From assembly GCF_029168945.1 (NCBI RefSeq), contig NW_026870037.1, positions 1,550,001 to 1,614,000 on the forward strand: a stretch of DNA of 64,000 bases, written 5' to 3'. The number at the start of each line of letters is the position of its first letter. Positions within the stretch are counted from its first letter, which is position 1. Of the stretch, positions 11,964-22,161 are shown in pieces. A program made the position numbers and the translations under genes. The notes below the pieces were generated by a model, which was not told where the DNA came from, did no database searches, and worked only from the letters and a program-made list of their open reading frames with translations. The stretch comes from Cannabis sativa (lineage: Eukaryota > Streptophyta > Magnoliopsida > Rosales > Cannabaceae).

Positions 11964-14272
11964 TCTATTCTATATAAAGTGTACCTATATAACTGAAATT
12001 CTTGGTTTATGAGAAATTCATGGGTAACTTTTTATTTTTATTTGATAAAATAATAAAATATTATTTATATATAATAAAATAATAATAAAACAAATCTCAT
12101 TAATATTTGAATTGATATTTGAACTGATATTAAATATTCGAGAATCACAACCCATTTAAAAAGAAAACAACCGGAAATTTGATACGGAGAGGAGATTTGA
12201 ACTTGTTTAGGTTTTGGATTCCGGAGCTAATGTCTTTGTCTTTTTTTTTTATTGGGTGAATTTATCAGGAGAAGAAATTACAAATGCTTGAATAACGAAG
12301 ATCGTGGCTGATTTGAGTTTGGATCCGTGTTTTGGCTTCGTCTAAGGTTTGTTTTCATCAATGTGATTTTAATTCAGTGATTTGTTGAAAAAATTGTCTC
12401 TTGCAATAGTGATTATTACTGTTCGAATCGAAATTTGAAGGTTTTTATGTTTTGGTTTTTTTTTTTTTGAGATTGTGATTGATGAATTGAGTTGGTTTTG
12501 TTTTGTTTTGGGTAGCTTGGATTGATTTTTGACCGGCCAGAATGGCATTGAGTAATTGGGAAGCAGATAAGATGTATGTATATATATGTATAAACACATT
12601 CTATGATTTTGTAAATTTTAAAGTTACTATTTCTTTGAATTTTTAGTATAATTACTGTTTTCTAATTTTTTTCAGGCTTGATGTGTACATTTATGATTAT
12701 TTGATAAAGAAAAAACTGCATGCTACTGCCAAGTCCTTCATGACTGAAGGGAAAGTTGCCCCAGATCCAGTAGGTAATAATAATACAATGTTAAACTAAG
12801 TTTATGATTATTGTTTTTAGCTTGTAACTTTTGAATTCATTACTGAATTGACAATTGAGGATTTGCTTGGTTTAGAGTATAATCAATTCGAAAGCTATTT
12901 TGAGTTTCTAATGTTCTTTGTTTTAGTTTGTTACTTTAACCCCATGAGTTCTGAAGGAGTTGCGTTGGCAGCAAAAATGTACGAGGAACGCATGAAACAC
13001 CCTAATCCAATGGATTCAGAGACTTCTCAACCACTCCTCGACGCTAGGATGGCCCTTCTCAAATCGGCAACAAACCACTCTGAGTAATAGTGCTTTAGAT
13101 TATATATAACTATATTTTTGATAGATGTCTTAGTGGGTAGATAATTTATCTTGGCTTTTCTTGATACAGTCCGCTGGTCCCAGGGAACCATAGTAGTATT
13201 TCCTCATCCCTTGTTTCGAAACGTACCGTTTTGATGATTTCTTCCTCTTCTTTTTTTTCTTATAATTATTATTACTATAATTGGTGTGATCCATAAATCA
13301 ATTGTTATTTAGCTTTTGTTTTATTTTTTATCTTTTTTTTATTTATTATTTTTTTTGTTATTTAGCTTTTGTTTTATTTTTTATCTTTTTTTTTTATTTA
13401 TTATTTAGTTGGCCATAAAAAATTTAAAAATTAAATATCTATGTATTCCTTTTCCTATTATAATTTGGACATTTTTATTCTAATTTATATCAGAGCTAGC
13501 TGAGAATAATAATATATGTCATCAATCCAAAACTTAGTTATAGCTCATCTCTTCTCTCTCTTTTTTCGTTCCAATATATATGTCATCAAAAAATGTTCAA
13601 AAATCATGTATTAGTGTATAGTTTTATTAGGATTTCCTTGATAATGCGTATCGATTAATTTTAACCTTTATAAAAAAATCTAACTTAAAAGTTTGAAATA
13701 TTGGCTGCAACTGAATATTTTTTAAAAAAATATTTCAAAATTTAAAACAAAATTTAAAAATATAAATATATCATATATCATGATATTTACGCTGTAAACT
13801 TTATTAGATAACTTGGATAACTATATATATCCCACGTAACATATATATTAGTTTATATATATTGCTACAATCAATAAAAGCGGTTGTGGCACCGGCCGAA
13901 GATGGAGGCTTAGAAGTAAACAAAAGATTTGACACTTAAGGTGTGTGGAGAAGAAGTTGAAAAAACATCAGCAAATTAAGAAGAATAAAGTTGACAAGTG
14001 TACTCCAATTGTCAAACCACTAATGAAACAAAATCGCTATAGAAGAAACCCAAACTCTATAATCAGGTTAGACTTTTTTTATTATTATTGATATGAGAAT
14101 ACATAAGTTTATTGCATTCACATAATATATTGCATTCAGTATTCACTTTTAATTGATAACATTATAAACTATAATATTTAGATACACATAATAATAATCT
14201 CACTTTCCAATAACATAAAAAAAATCTAGCATAAAATTTAGTATACGTGCCTCGCACGTAATTTTTTGCTAG
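11964..14272 (+). mobile_element. Candidate Helitron carrying an LUH gene fragment
   Basis: The left end reads A|TCTATTCTATATAAAG, of the TC-start, pyrimidine/AT type seen at plant Helitron 5' ends. The right end has a perfect 6-bp-stem hairpin (ACGTGC-CTC-GCACGT, 14245-14259), then nine bases, then CTAG at 14269-14272 followed by T. This is the hairpin plus CTRR-T arrangement of Helitron 3' ends. Insertion between A and T with no target duplication fits. No Rep/helicase is encoded, so it would be non-autonomous. The interior contains exons, introns and 5'UTR-like sequence of LUH. The 3' end is the stronger call; the 5' boundary is inferred from a short motif. Confidence 0.55.
12542..13087 (+). 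pseudogene. Truncated LEUNIG_HOMOLOG (LUH) fragment with LisH domain
   Basis: Exon 1 (12542-12573) starts M-A-L-S-N-W-E-A-D-K. After a GT-AG intron, exon 2 (12676-12773) supplies the rest of a LisH motif ([20 protein letters not shown] and [12 protein letters not shown]), typical of LUG/LUH Groucho/Tup1-type co-repressors. A third segment from 12972 encodes MYEERMKHPNPMDSETSQ and RMALLKSATNHS, an internal LUH region. The LUFS-domain exons normally in between, and all later WD40 exons, are missing. Using the acceptor TTGGCAG at 12965-12971, exon 2 joins exon 3 in frame and ends at TAA 13085-13087, giving about 81 residues. Alternatively a donor at 13084 could splice to 13170, where a read-through resembles the next LUH exon (LVPGNHSSIS). 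The 5'UTR intron (12347-12540) is also kept. Probably a captured fragment; expression unknown. Confidence 0.75.
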
Positions 14273-14273
14273 T
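14245..14273 (+). other. Helitron-like 3' terminal hairpin and CTAGT
   Basis: Perfect 6-bp stem with a 3-nt loop, then AATTTTTTG and CTAG-T. Compare the analogous structure at 16119-16148. Confidence 0.6.
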
Positions 14274-14629
14274 ACATATATATATCATTACAATATAAGT
14301 TTGGGAAAAAAGAAAATTATTAATTAGTAGAGTTGAGTAATGGAAGGAGAATATTTATGATGATATATATAGAATCAAAAAGTTGTATATGAAGAAAAAA
14401 AGAAAGTGTAAAATAATGGAATAATAGGTTTGTGATTTGTCGTTACCCACAAAACAAAAAAAAAAAATGTAACAAAGAGATCGAAAAAGAAAAAGTAAAG
14501 AAAAGAAGGTTGTGATATGTACGTGTTAAAAGTGAAGCTCTATGTGTGTTGTTGGGTGTGCTTATTTCTTTTTTCTTTTTTGTGAGATTATTATGAGAGA
14601 TTATATCATTTTCTTAGATTAGGATCATT

Positions 14630-14667
14630 AGGATTTAGATTTGGATTTGGATTTGGATTTGGATTTG
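14630..14667 (+). repeat. (GGATTT)n short tandem repeat
   Basis: About six near-perfect GGATTT units. Confidence 0.9.
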
Positions 14668-14691
14668 ATGGGTATAATATATAGGGATATA

Positions 14692-16147
14692 TCTATAACC
14701 ATAATAAAAATGAGAATATTTATGGACTTTTACTATTGAATTACTAAAATAACCTTTAATTAATTATGAGATTACAAAAAGAAATATCTCCTATTTAGAA
14801 GCAAATATATATTCAATACCTTGTATGTTTAGTTATTCAAAAAAAAAAAAATACCTTGTATGTTTAGGTCTCCAAACTTTTTTCTTCTTGGAAAAAAAAA
14901 ATGTCATTTATTAGTGATAAATAATTTTGGCATCTTTAAATTATTATTTTCTAATTTGATTCTTTTTATTTTCTAAACTTAATAGTTATATAAAGTAATT
15001 TATGCTTTTTTCTTACAATAATATATACATATAGTTTAAACTTTAACATATAAAATTAAATTATTTTTTTAGTTAGGTGAAATGTTGGTGGAGTTCAATA
15101 TATATTTGAAAGCTCTTTCACTATATATGGTTTTTTCAAAAAATAAATAAATTAATTAAATGAATTAATTTATACATTTTTCTTGTATAATTTGTACATA
15201 TAGTTTAAACTTCAATAATTAAAAATTAGTGATGAGTGTAATGATATTTTAAAATTATTATTTTGTAATGTTGATTCTTTTTATTTTATAAAAACTAATG
15301 ATTAAATAAACTAACTTATGCATTTTTCTTGCATAATTTTTGTACGTATAGTTTAAAGTTTAATATCTAAAAATTAAATTAAACTATCCTTAGTTTTATT
15401 TTAATAATAATTTTTTTTATGAATATTTATTTGAAATTTTATATACAATTTAGAATACTTTGCTTAATTTGGTATTTTTACATTCAAGTTTATTAATTTA
15501 ATTCTACTATTTAACAATGTTAAGTATACTTTTTTTATTTTTTTAGACTATATATAAGAAAATAAAATATATACTACTTCTTCATTGCTTTCCAAAAAAA
15601 AAACTCAAATATACTATTTTGTGGTAAGTATTTTTATTTTAAGAGATAACTCATTTTTTCCTTTCTATATATAATATAAAATTTAAAAGAGCAAAACATC
15701 AACACTTAATTAAATTTTGTATCATTAAATATTTAATCTTGTATTTTTTTTTTTTTTTGAAGGAATTACTTTAATAATTCTTTAACTCAACAATTATATA
15801 CCTTCAGCAAAAAAACATAATTACACATATATAAAGACAATATAGAGACTAGAGAATCTTAGTTATTAAATGTGTATGTAACTAAATGTAAAAATATGTC
15901 AAGTTAATTTTTTTCTAATATTTTTTTTTTTTTTTGGTTTTTATAACAAGAAATATGTTTTTCTTTTAGGAAAGTCACACTCTTTGTTGCTTTTTTGAAT
16001 TAGACAAAGTTGTTTTTTTAATTTTCTTTATTTTGATTTAATAAAATATTCTATTAATAATATTAATAATATACTTTCCTTCAAAATAATTAAGTTTTCA
16101 AAAAAAGTAATTATGTCTCACGTGCGTAGCACGAGTGTCCTAACTAG
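14692..16147 (+). mobile_element. Second Helitron-like candidate (weak 5' end)
   Basis: The right end has hairpin CGTGC-GTA-GCACG (16121-16133), then AGTGTCCTAA and CTAG (16144-16147) followed by T, again a Helitron-type 3' terminus. A possible 5' end is A|TCTATAACCATAATAAA at 14692, but other starts are possible. The interior is AT-rich and non-coding. It lies directly after the first candidate. Confidence 0.35.
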
Positions 16148-16696
16148 TATATATATATATATTGTTGAATCTGAATTAGAATATTAGTGGACTTTTGGAA
16201 TTTAATAATATGGTAATTAATAAAAAATTGTAACTAAATTATTATAAAAATAAGTACAATAGGCTGTTCAAACAAATCATCCTAATTTAATATGAAATAA
16301 ATAGACTTAATATTATACACACTATATTGTTTTAGAGTGAGGAATCTATACGTAAGTTGGTTATTTCTCCCTTAATGCTGGTTGTAATCAATATTACGAA
16401 ACTTCATTTCTAATGACACATATAAATGTAGTAAAACTGCAGCTATTAGATAAGGTAGGGTCAATTATTATCTCTATTAAAATAACTATAAATAAATAGA
16501 CTAATTTGTATGTAAGACCATTTGATACTGAAAGCAAACATTTTTATTTTTTATAAATCATGACGAAGAAACACAAATTAATTTATTGTATAGATACATG
16601 AAGAAACAAACGGTACGTATAAATATTACAATACAACATTAATTAATAGTAAATTATAACATTTATATATATATATATGTATATAAATATATGCAT
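16148..16696. other. AT-rich 3' flank of the BBE-like gene
   Basis: No ORF or repeat structure supported. It will contain the 3'UTR and polyadenylation region of the minus-strand gene that ends at 16697. Confidence 0.5.
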
Positions 16697-18322
16697 TTAG
16701 AGAAATCGTGGAGATAAAGGTGGAATGCTCTGTTCGTTCCTAAAGAAATTAGTCGGGTCAACCTTGGTTTTCACTTGAACTAATTTCTTAAAATTTTTAT
16801 TGAAGTACTTTTTCCCCCAAATGCTTGCTTGTTCATAACTTATAGGACCTTTTTCATTATTTGTTCCCAAATCTAGGTCTCTATAATTAATATATGAAGC
16901 TCTTGGATTTTTGGACACGTATGGAGTCATGTAATTATAAACACTTCGAACCCAATTCATATGCCTTTCACTTTCTTCTTCTTTTTCCCACTGAGACCAA
17001 TATAAAATTTTGTACATAACTCCAGCTCTATGTGGGAATGGAATTGCAGATTCAGGAATCTCGCTCATTTTACCACCATAAGGGTACATTTGAATATATG
17101 CCAATCCTACATCTTCTTCATATAACTTTTCCAAAAGTTTGACCATAACAATTTCTGAAATTGGCTTCCTAACGTAGTCTAGTTTCCCCTTAAAATAACC
17201 CTTTACTACATTTGTTGGATCGAGCAAAACCTCCAATTTATCCTCACTTGAGAATTCATTGAAGAAAAAGATCATTTCAATCCAACTCGTTTCAAAACAA
17301 TCTTTTCTTACTACACCCAACTCAGGAAAGTTAGTTTGCATCAAGGAAAGAAACTTATCCACTCTACCAAGAAAAATAGAAAAGAATGTAGCTTGTATTG
17401 TTGTCATATTCTTCCCATGCTCATCAGTAGAATTCACAGTTAAGAACCTAACTACCATCAACAAATCTTGGTCAAACTTGTGAGCAATATTTTGCCACTT
17501 ATTATAAATTTTCACAGTTTCATTTATCGGCAAGTTCTTACTAACTGATAATACAGTAACCTTAGATGGCACAGGAACCAATCTAATTTTCCAAGCAAGA
17601 AGAATTCCAAAGCTTGCTCCACCACCACCACGAATGGCCCAAAACAAATCTTCTCCCATTGATTTTCGGTCAACGAATTCTCCATCAGCGTTGACTAAGT
17701 GAGCATCAATGACATTATCAGCTGCAAGGCCATATTTTCGCATCAATGCTCCATAGCCTCCTCCACTGAAATGCCCACCTACCCCAACACTATGGCAATA
17801 GCCACCAGGAAAACTAAGATTCTCATTTTTCTCAGCAATCCTATAATAAAGTTCTCCCAAGGTAGCTCCAGATTCAACCCATGCAGTTTTGTTATCTACG
17901 TCTATAATGATTGAACGTAGATTTCTCATATCTAATATCACAAATGGGACTTTAGACACATAGGAGACACCCTCAAAGTCATGGCCGCCGCTTCGAGTTC
18001 GAATCTGTAAGCCATATTTCTTGGAACATAAAACACAGGCTTGGACATGGGATGTATTTGAAGGTGTGATGATAACTAGTGGTTTTGGTGTTGGAGAAGT
18101 GAATCTAAGGTTCTGTATGGTTGAATTTAGAAGGGAGATAAATGAAGAGTCATTTGGAGTGTGTATGAGTTTGGCAAGTGATGTATTGTTGTTGGAGATA
18201 TGTTTGGAGAAGCATTGAAGAAAGTTGTTGTGAGGATTAGCTTGAGAAGTTTGGATAGAGAATGAAAGAAGATAAACTAATAATAGTTTGCAAAGAAACC
18301 AAGATACTGATGAGTACTTCAT
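16697..18322 (-). CDS. Berberine-bridge-like FAD oxidase, cannabinoid-synthase-like
   Basis: Intronless 541-residue secreted flavoenzyme of the BBE-like family, very close in layout to the THCA/CBDA synthases (about 545 residues). I chose the Met at 18322 because it starts a typical signal peptide (hydrophobic core, mature N-terminus near A28-N-P); the open frame extends 27 codons further upstream. Visible: His114 in RSGGHD and Cys176 in GGYCHSVG, the two residues that hold FAD bicovalently; Cys37/Cys99 matching a conserved disulfide; the FAD-domain stretch [10 protein letters not shown]; Tyr413 in YPYGG; and catalytic-type Tyr480 in NYRDLDLG. Position 292 is Arg, where THCA synthase has a substrate-site His. 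Several N-X-S/T sites suggest glycosylation in the secretory route. By family it should oxidise a small-molecule substrate with O2, releasing H2O2. Whether that is cannabigerolic acid cannot be told here, and the Arg argues for a different substrate. No breaks seen. Confidence 0.93.
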   Translation of the reverse strand: MKYSSVSWFLCKLLLVYLLSFSIQTSQANPHNNFLQCFSKHISNNNTSLAKLIHTPNDSSFISLLNSTIQNLRFTSPTPKPLVIITPSNTSHVQACVLCSKKYGLQIRTRSGGHDFEGVSYVSKVPFVILDMRNLRSIIIDVDNKTAWVESGATLGELYYRIAEKNENLSFPGGYCHSVGVGGHFSGGGYGALMRKYGLAADNVIDAHLVNADGEFVDRKSMGEDLFWAIRGGGGASFGILLAWKIRLVPVPSKVTVLSVSKNLPINETVKIYNKWQNIAHKFDQDLLMVVRFLTVNSTDEHGKNMTTIQATFFSIFLGRVDKFLSLMQTNFPELGVVRKDCFETSWIEMIFFFNEFSSEDKLEVLLDPTNVVKGYFKGKLDYVRKPISEIVMVKLLEKLYEEDVGLAYIQMYPYGGKMSEIPESAIPFPHRAGVMYKILYWSQWEKEEESERHMNWVRSVYNYMTPYVSKNPRASYINYRDLDLGTNNEKGPISYEQASIWGKKYFNKNFKKLVQVKTKVDPTNFFRNEQSIPPLSPRFL

Positions 18323-18368
18323 TTTCTTAAGCCTTATATGTTTTGCATTAGCATGAATTGAGATCTTT

Positions 18369-18422
18369 CTTATATACAACTTCATGCAAGGAAAAGTACA
18401 CAAATCATTTTTTCTTATATAG
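18369..18422 (-). promoter_or_regulatory. Candidate TATA boxes of the BBE-like gene
   Basis: On the minus strand TATATAAG-type motifs occur twice upstream of the start codon (around 18413-18422 and 18369-18376). Either would place transcription start a short distance upstream of the ATG at 18322. If the upstream one is used, the in-frame Met at 18403 lies before the expected transcript start, supporting the shorter protein. Confidence 0.4.
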
Positions 18423-18504
18423 ATAAAAAATTAAAAATCAGGAAGCAGCTTACACCTTTCATTCGTGAATGATTTCTCTTATTTATTTTATTTTTAAAAC
18501 AATA

Positions 18505-18744
18505 TGTGTTCGTTTGGTATGTCGTATTATATCGTATTGTATTGTATAAGATTATATTGAATTGTATTTAATGTAATATTTTTATATAAAATTATATGTA
18601 GTATTGACTTTTGTGGGCAATTAAATATATAATATTTTAGTATAAATTAAAGTTTAACATAGTATTATATAAAAATATGATATATAATCTAATTTAATGT
18701 AATACAATACAATACAACTTAATACAACGTAACAAATGAGCCCG
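18505..18744. mobile_element. MITE upstream of the BBE-like gene
   Basis: The left arm (GTTCGTTTGGTATGTCGTAT, then a TATTGTATTGTA run) pairs imperfectly with the right arm (reverse complement GGGCTCATTTGTTACGTTGT, then the same run). The element is about 240 bp. Ends of the GCTCGTTTGG type are common in PIF/Harbinger-like and related MITEs, but I could not fix a target duplication. It lies about 180 bp upstream of the start codon. Confidence 0.6.
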
Positions 18745-19423
18745 AAATAAATTATATGATACAACTTTGTTGAATTTCAAACTTTATAATAATAATCTTT
18801 ATTCTTTGACTAATTTTAAAAATTGAATTTTTCACAAATATTACCTTGCATCAATTTTTCTCTTCATATTTTAATCACTACCGCCGTTGCCCAATTTGAT
18901 CTCATCAAACTCACGAAAAGAAAATGAATATTATGACTTCACAGTGGTTCGGAAAAAAAATCATCTGTCCCAATTATTCTATCACAATCTTACTCCTTAT
19001 TAGATAACAATCTTCTTCTGAGACAGTATAATTAAATTTTCTAAAATATATTTGTCAAGTCAGTAATAAATTTTAATTGAACAAAAGTTCTATTTTTTAT
19101 TTCCATATCCAATAATAACTACACAATTATATATAAATTTCACACCCTTTACAAATTACTAATAAGCCTCATAGTATTTTCATAGTCTAATACACAATGT
19201 GCAAATTTTGGGTTAAATTTAATCCAAAATATACCATAAAATTATATTTTGTTATTTTTTGTAGTTGTGCTTCAATGAAGAAGATGCAAATTAGCTATAA
19301 TAAAAGTTAATATTACTATTAATTGCTGCTTGTTTGGTATTATATATGGTAGTTCGTGAGATGATTTTAATCATTTTTATTTTGATATTGATTTCGGTTA
19401 ATTAATTATTTTGTGTATTTTAT
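18745..19423. other. AT-rich intergenic stretch
   Basis: No gene supported. It contains one member (19073-19195) of a dispersed repeat also found at 44979-45105. Confidence 0.5.
19073..19195 (+). repeat. Dispersed repeat shared with 44979-45105
   Basis: Both copies begin TTGAAC(A/T)AAAGTTCTATTTTT and run through CACAATTA, TTTACAAATTACTAATAAGC and TTTTCATAGTCTAA. Similarity stops soon after. Identity of the element unknown. Confidence 0.75.
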
Positions 19424-20156
19424 TAGGACTGAACATCGAGCGGATTTACCGAGTTTTAGGTTGGCGGGTTTCGGGTTCACGGGTTTTGGGTTCAAAAAAT
19501 TGAAACCGAACCCGGACCCGAATAGGACACGGATTGGCGGGTTGGCAGGTCACGGGTTGGCGGGTTTCGGTTGGTCGGGTTTAGCGGGTTGGCGGGTTGA
19601 CCCGGTCAACTCAGTCAACTCGGTCAACTCTTTAAAAAATTAATTTTTTATTCAAATAATTATTTTTTTAATTTTTTTAATTTTTTAAATTAAGCATATA
19701 TAATATAACAATTTGTTCATAGTATCTACTATTGAAGAAAAAATGCATTAGTCAATCCAACCAACAAAGAAACAACCTATTTATCAAAGATTCAAATCAA
19801 ATTTCATATTCATGTTCATGAATCATGATAAAAGTAAAAACTAAAATATTTCAAAATACATCCATATCCAATATCCATAGTCCATAAAAATCTAAAGTTC
19901 ATATTATATATATAAAAACAGTAATAAAAAAAATATATATAATATATTTATAAATCGGGTTCGCGGGCGGGTTCGCGGGTTCAACCCGAAACCCGGTACC
20001 CCTAAAATCTCAACCCGCCAACCCACCCGAAGGGTACCGGGTTGAACCCAACCCTCCTGAAACTTTTTTTTAAAAAAAAAATTTGCGGGTTGACCAGTTA
20101 GGGTTCGAGCGGGTTGCTCGGGTTCGGGTCAAACCTGCTCAAAATGTTCAGCCCTA
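19424..20156. mobile_element. Non-autonomous hAT-type element with 8-bp TSD
   Basis: The ends TAGGACTGAACAT and (reverse complement of the right end) TAGGGCTGAACAT form the terminal inverted repeat. TATTTTAT flanks both sides exactly (19416-19423 and 20157-20164), an 8-bp target duplication diagnostic of hAT-like transposition. The subterminal regions are GC-rich and built from many GGGTTGGCGGGTT/GGGTTCGGGT-type units in both orientations; the middle is AT-rich. No transposase. The apparent ORF in the left part is just this repeat. Confidence 0.88.
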
Positions 20157-20164
20157 TATTTTAT

Positions 20165-20880
20165 TTCGTTAATTTTTCAATTTTTAATTTAATTTTATAC
20201 TTTTTTAATATTAATCTAATTTATATAATTATATTAGTATTTATATATCATTTATGACATTTATTTGCTATTAATAGTAATTTTTCTCTTAATTTTTTCT
20301 TGCATATTATTTTTCCGTAAAGCAGTGTAAATCTTTTCATTTTATTAAATTAGAAATTTTATAAATTGTTTCCTTATTTTATTTTTACTTTAATGAGATT
20401 TTATTATTATTAATATAGGGAAAAAAAACAGAAAAATACAAAAAAGAAAAAAAAATTACAAAAATACTTTAGGCCGGCCCATTAAACATTTATACAGTTC
20501 ACATACAAATATTTACAAAAATACCACATGCACTAAGCCTTCAGCTGTACAGAGCGAACCATTAACATGAAAATACGCGCTCGTTTCAAAACCGTAAAAC
20601 AACCAAAATGAAACCAAAACGAGAAAAATACAACTATTAATTCTGGCGAAATCAACTGGAAAAGAAGACCTGCAATGATCTAAACAGAAAATGACGAAAA
20701 AAAATTAGAAAAACTGTAAAGAAACTGAAATAACACATTTGTTTTCTGTTTTATTCGATCAAAATAACTCCCCCTAATATCGAAATCTATATTCATGAAA
20801 TGTAGATCTGTAACAAACAGATTTGGAACTCCCACCAAACCCAAAACAAATGTATGATGTGAAAAATTTTAAAAAAACCT
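20165..20880. other. AT-rich non-coding stretch
   Basis: Poly-A-rich from 20418 to 20470. No ORF, hairpin or terminal repeat that I can defend. Confidence 0.45.
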
Positions 20881-21600
20881 CATGAATAATACATCTATGT
20901 TATATACAGTTGCATTTTAATTGATTACTGGTTTCCAATATAAATATATTTTTTTAGAAACACAATATGAAGAGTAAATTCGAATTAAGGTACAACCAGT
21001 TACGTATAAGTCTTTTATTTATTTATTTATTTTTTTTTTTGGTTGCCTTATAGTTGCATTATCGTTTTATGATAGTTTATATATTATGTAGGAATTTAAT
21101 TTGACGGGGACTAAGAAATAGTAGTTATACATAGTAAGTTTTGTGCAAATAGTTACATATTAATTTTATAATGAAATAACATATGCAAGTAGCAAAACTA
21201 TAATAAAACTACTAACAACTGTATACAAACTAAAATACAGGAAAAACTTGAAAAATTTTAAAAAAATCTCATGAATAATACATCTACGTTATATACAGTT
21301 GCATTTTGATTGATTACTGGTTTCCAATATAAATATATTTTTTTAGAAACGCAATAAGAAGATTAAATTCGAATTAAGGTACAACTAGTTACGTATAAGT
21401 CTGTTTATTTTTTTTTTTTTCGGTTGCCTTATAGTTGCATTATCGTATGCTGAAATTTAATTTGACGGGGATTAAGAAATAGTAGTTATACAAAGTAAGT
21501 TTCGTGCAAATAGTTGCATATTAGTTTTATAATGAAATAACATATCCAAGTAGCAAAACTATAATAAAACTACTAAACAACTGTATACAAACTATAATAA
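20881..21600 (+). repeat. Tandem duplication, period about 389 bp
   Basis: Two adjacent copies beginning CATGAATAATACATCTA(T/C)G at 20881 and 21270 and sharing ATACAGTTGCATTTT, GATTACTGGTTTCCAATATA and TTTAATTTGACGGGG. The second copy is shorter by an internal deletion. The right copy borders the GC-rich ORF on the minus strand. Confidence 0.85.
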
Positions 21601-21624
21601 AGCTAATGAGTGAGAAAGAGTACA

Positions 21625-22161
21625 TTACTTAACTACAAGAAAAGAAAAAGAATTTTCCCACCCAAAACCCCAAAAAAGAGACCACTTTAGAAAGAACCAA
21701 ATCCTGAATAAAAAAATATAAAAAAGGGTTAGGAATCTGGATACTCCACCAACAGCCACGTCTCCCCCTTCTTCGTCTTCGGCGACGACCTCAGCTGTTG
21801 GTTCGGCTCCGTCACCGCCAGCAACGCGATCGACCTCGGCACTGGTGATGAAACCCACCCCAATGACACCACCAGCGGGTCTTCCTCCTCCGACGCTAGC
21901 ACTAAGCGGGTCTTCCTTCTTCTCTGGCGATGTCTTCAGCGGCGTTTTCTTCTTTGGCCCATCGTCTTCTTCTCCGTTGGAGGTGATCTCCGCAACGTAT
22001 CTCTCAGGCGACGCCACAGAAAATCCAGATATGGAGGATCCCGACCCACATGCTGTGCGGCGGCGGTGGCAGTGGATTTCACCGAAAATGGGTCTCACGG
22101 TAGAGCAGTCGGAGTCTTCTGGGTTACTTCCGCCATGAATAATTTCCAGACATACCCACAA
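21625..22161 (-). CDS. Unrecognised GC-rich ORF, 178 residues
   Basis: A GC-rich island of about 400 bp in AT-rich surroundings holds this open frame. The middle is rich in Gly, Ala, Glu and Lys (GEEDDGPKKKTPLKTSPEKK), and the last 35 residues are strongly hydrophobic and aromatic (RFLTLFYIFLFRIWFFLKW). I recognise no family. The opposite strand is also open for 97 codons, as expected for GC-rich sequence, so openness alone is weak evidence. It may be a captured gene fragment inside a transposon, given the tandem repeat next to it, or non-coding. The start codon is arbitrary. Confidence 0.25.
   Translation of the reverse strand: MWVCLEIIHGGSNPEDSDCSTVRPIFGEIHCHRRRTACGSGSSISGFSVASPERYVAEITSNGEEDDGPKKKTPLKTSPEKKEDPLSASVGGGRPAGGVIGVGFITSAEVDRVAGGDGAEPTAEVVAEDEEGGDVAVGGVSRFLTLFYIFLFRIWFFLKWSLFWGFGWENSFSFLVVK

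Noticed and set aside
18323..18403. 27-codon N-terminal extension of the BBE-like protein
   Set aside because: The downstream Met begins a standard signal peptide aligned with known family members; the extension is basic, lacks similarity and overlaps a likely TATA region.
19413..19643. 76-codon ORF rich in Gly-Leu-Ala repeats
   Set aside because: Translation of the GGGTTGGCGGGTT arrays in the hAT-type element.
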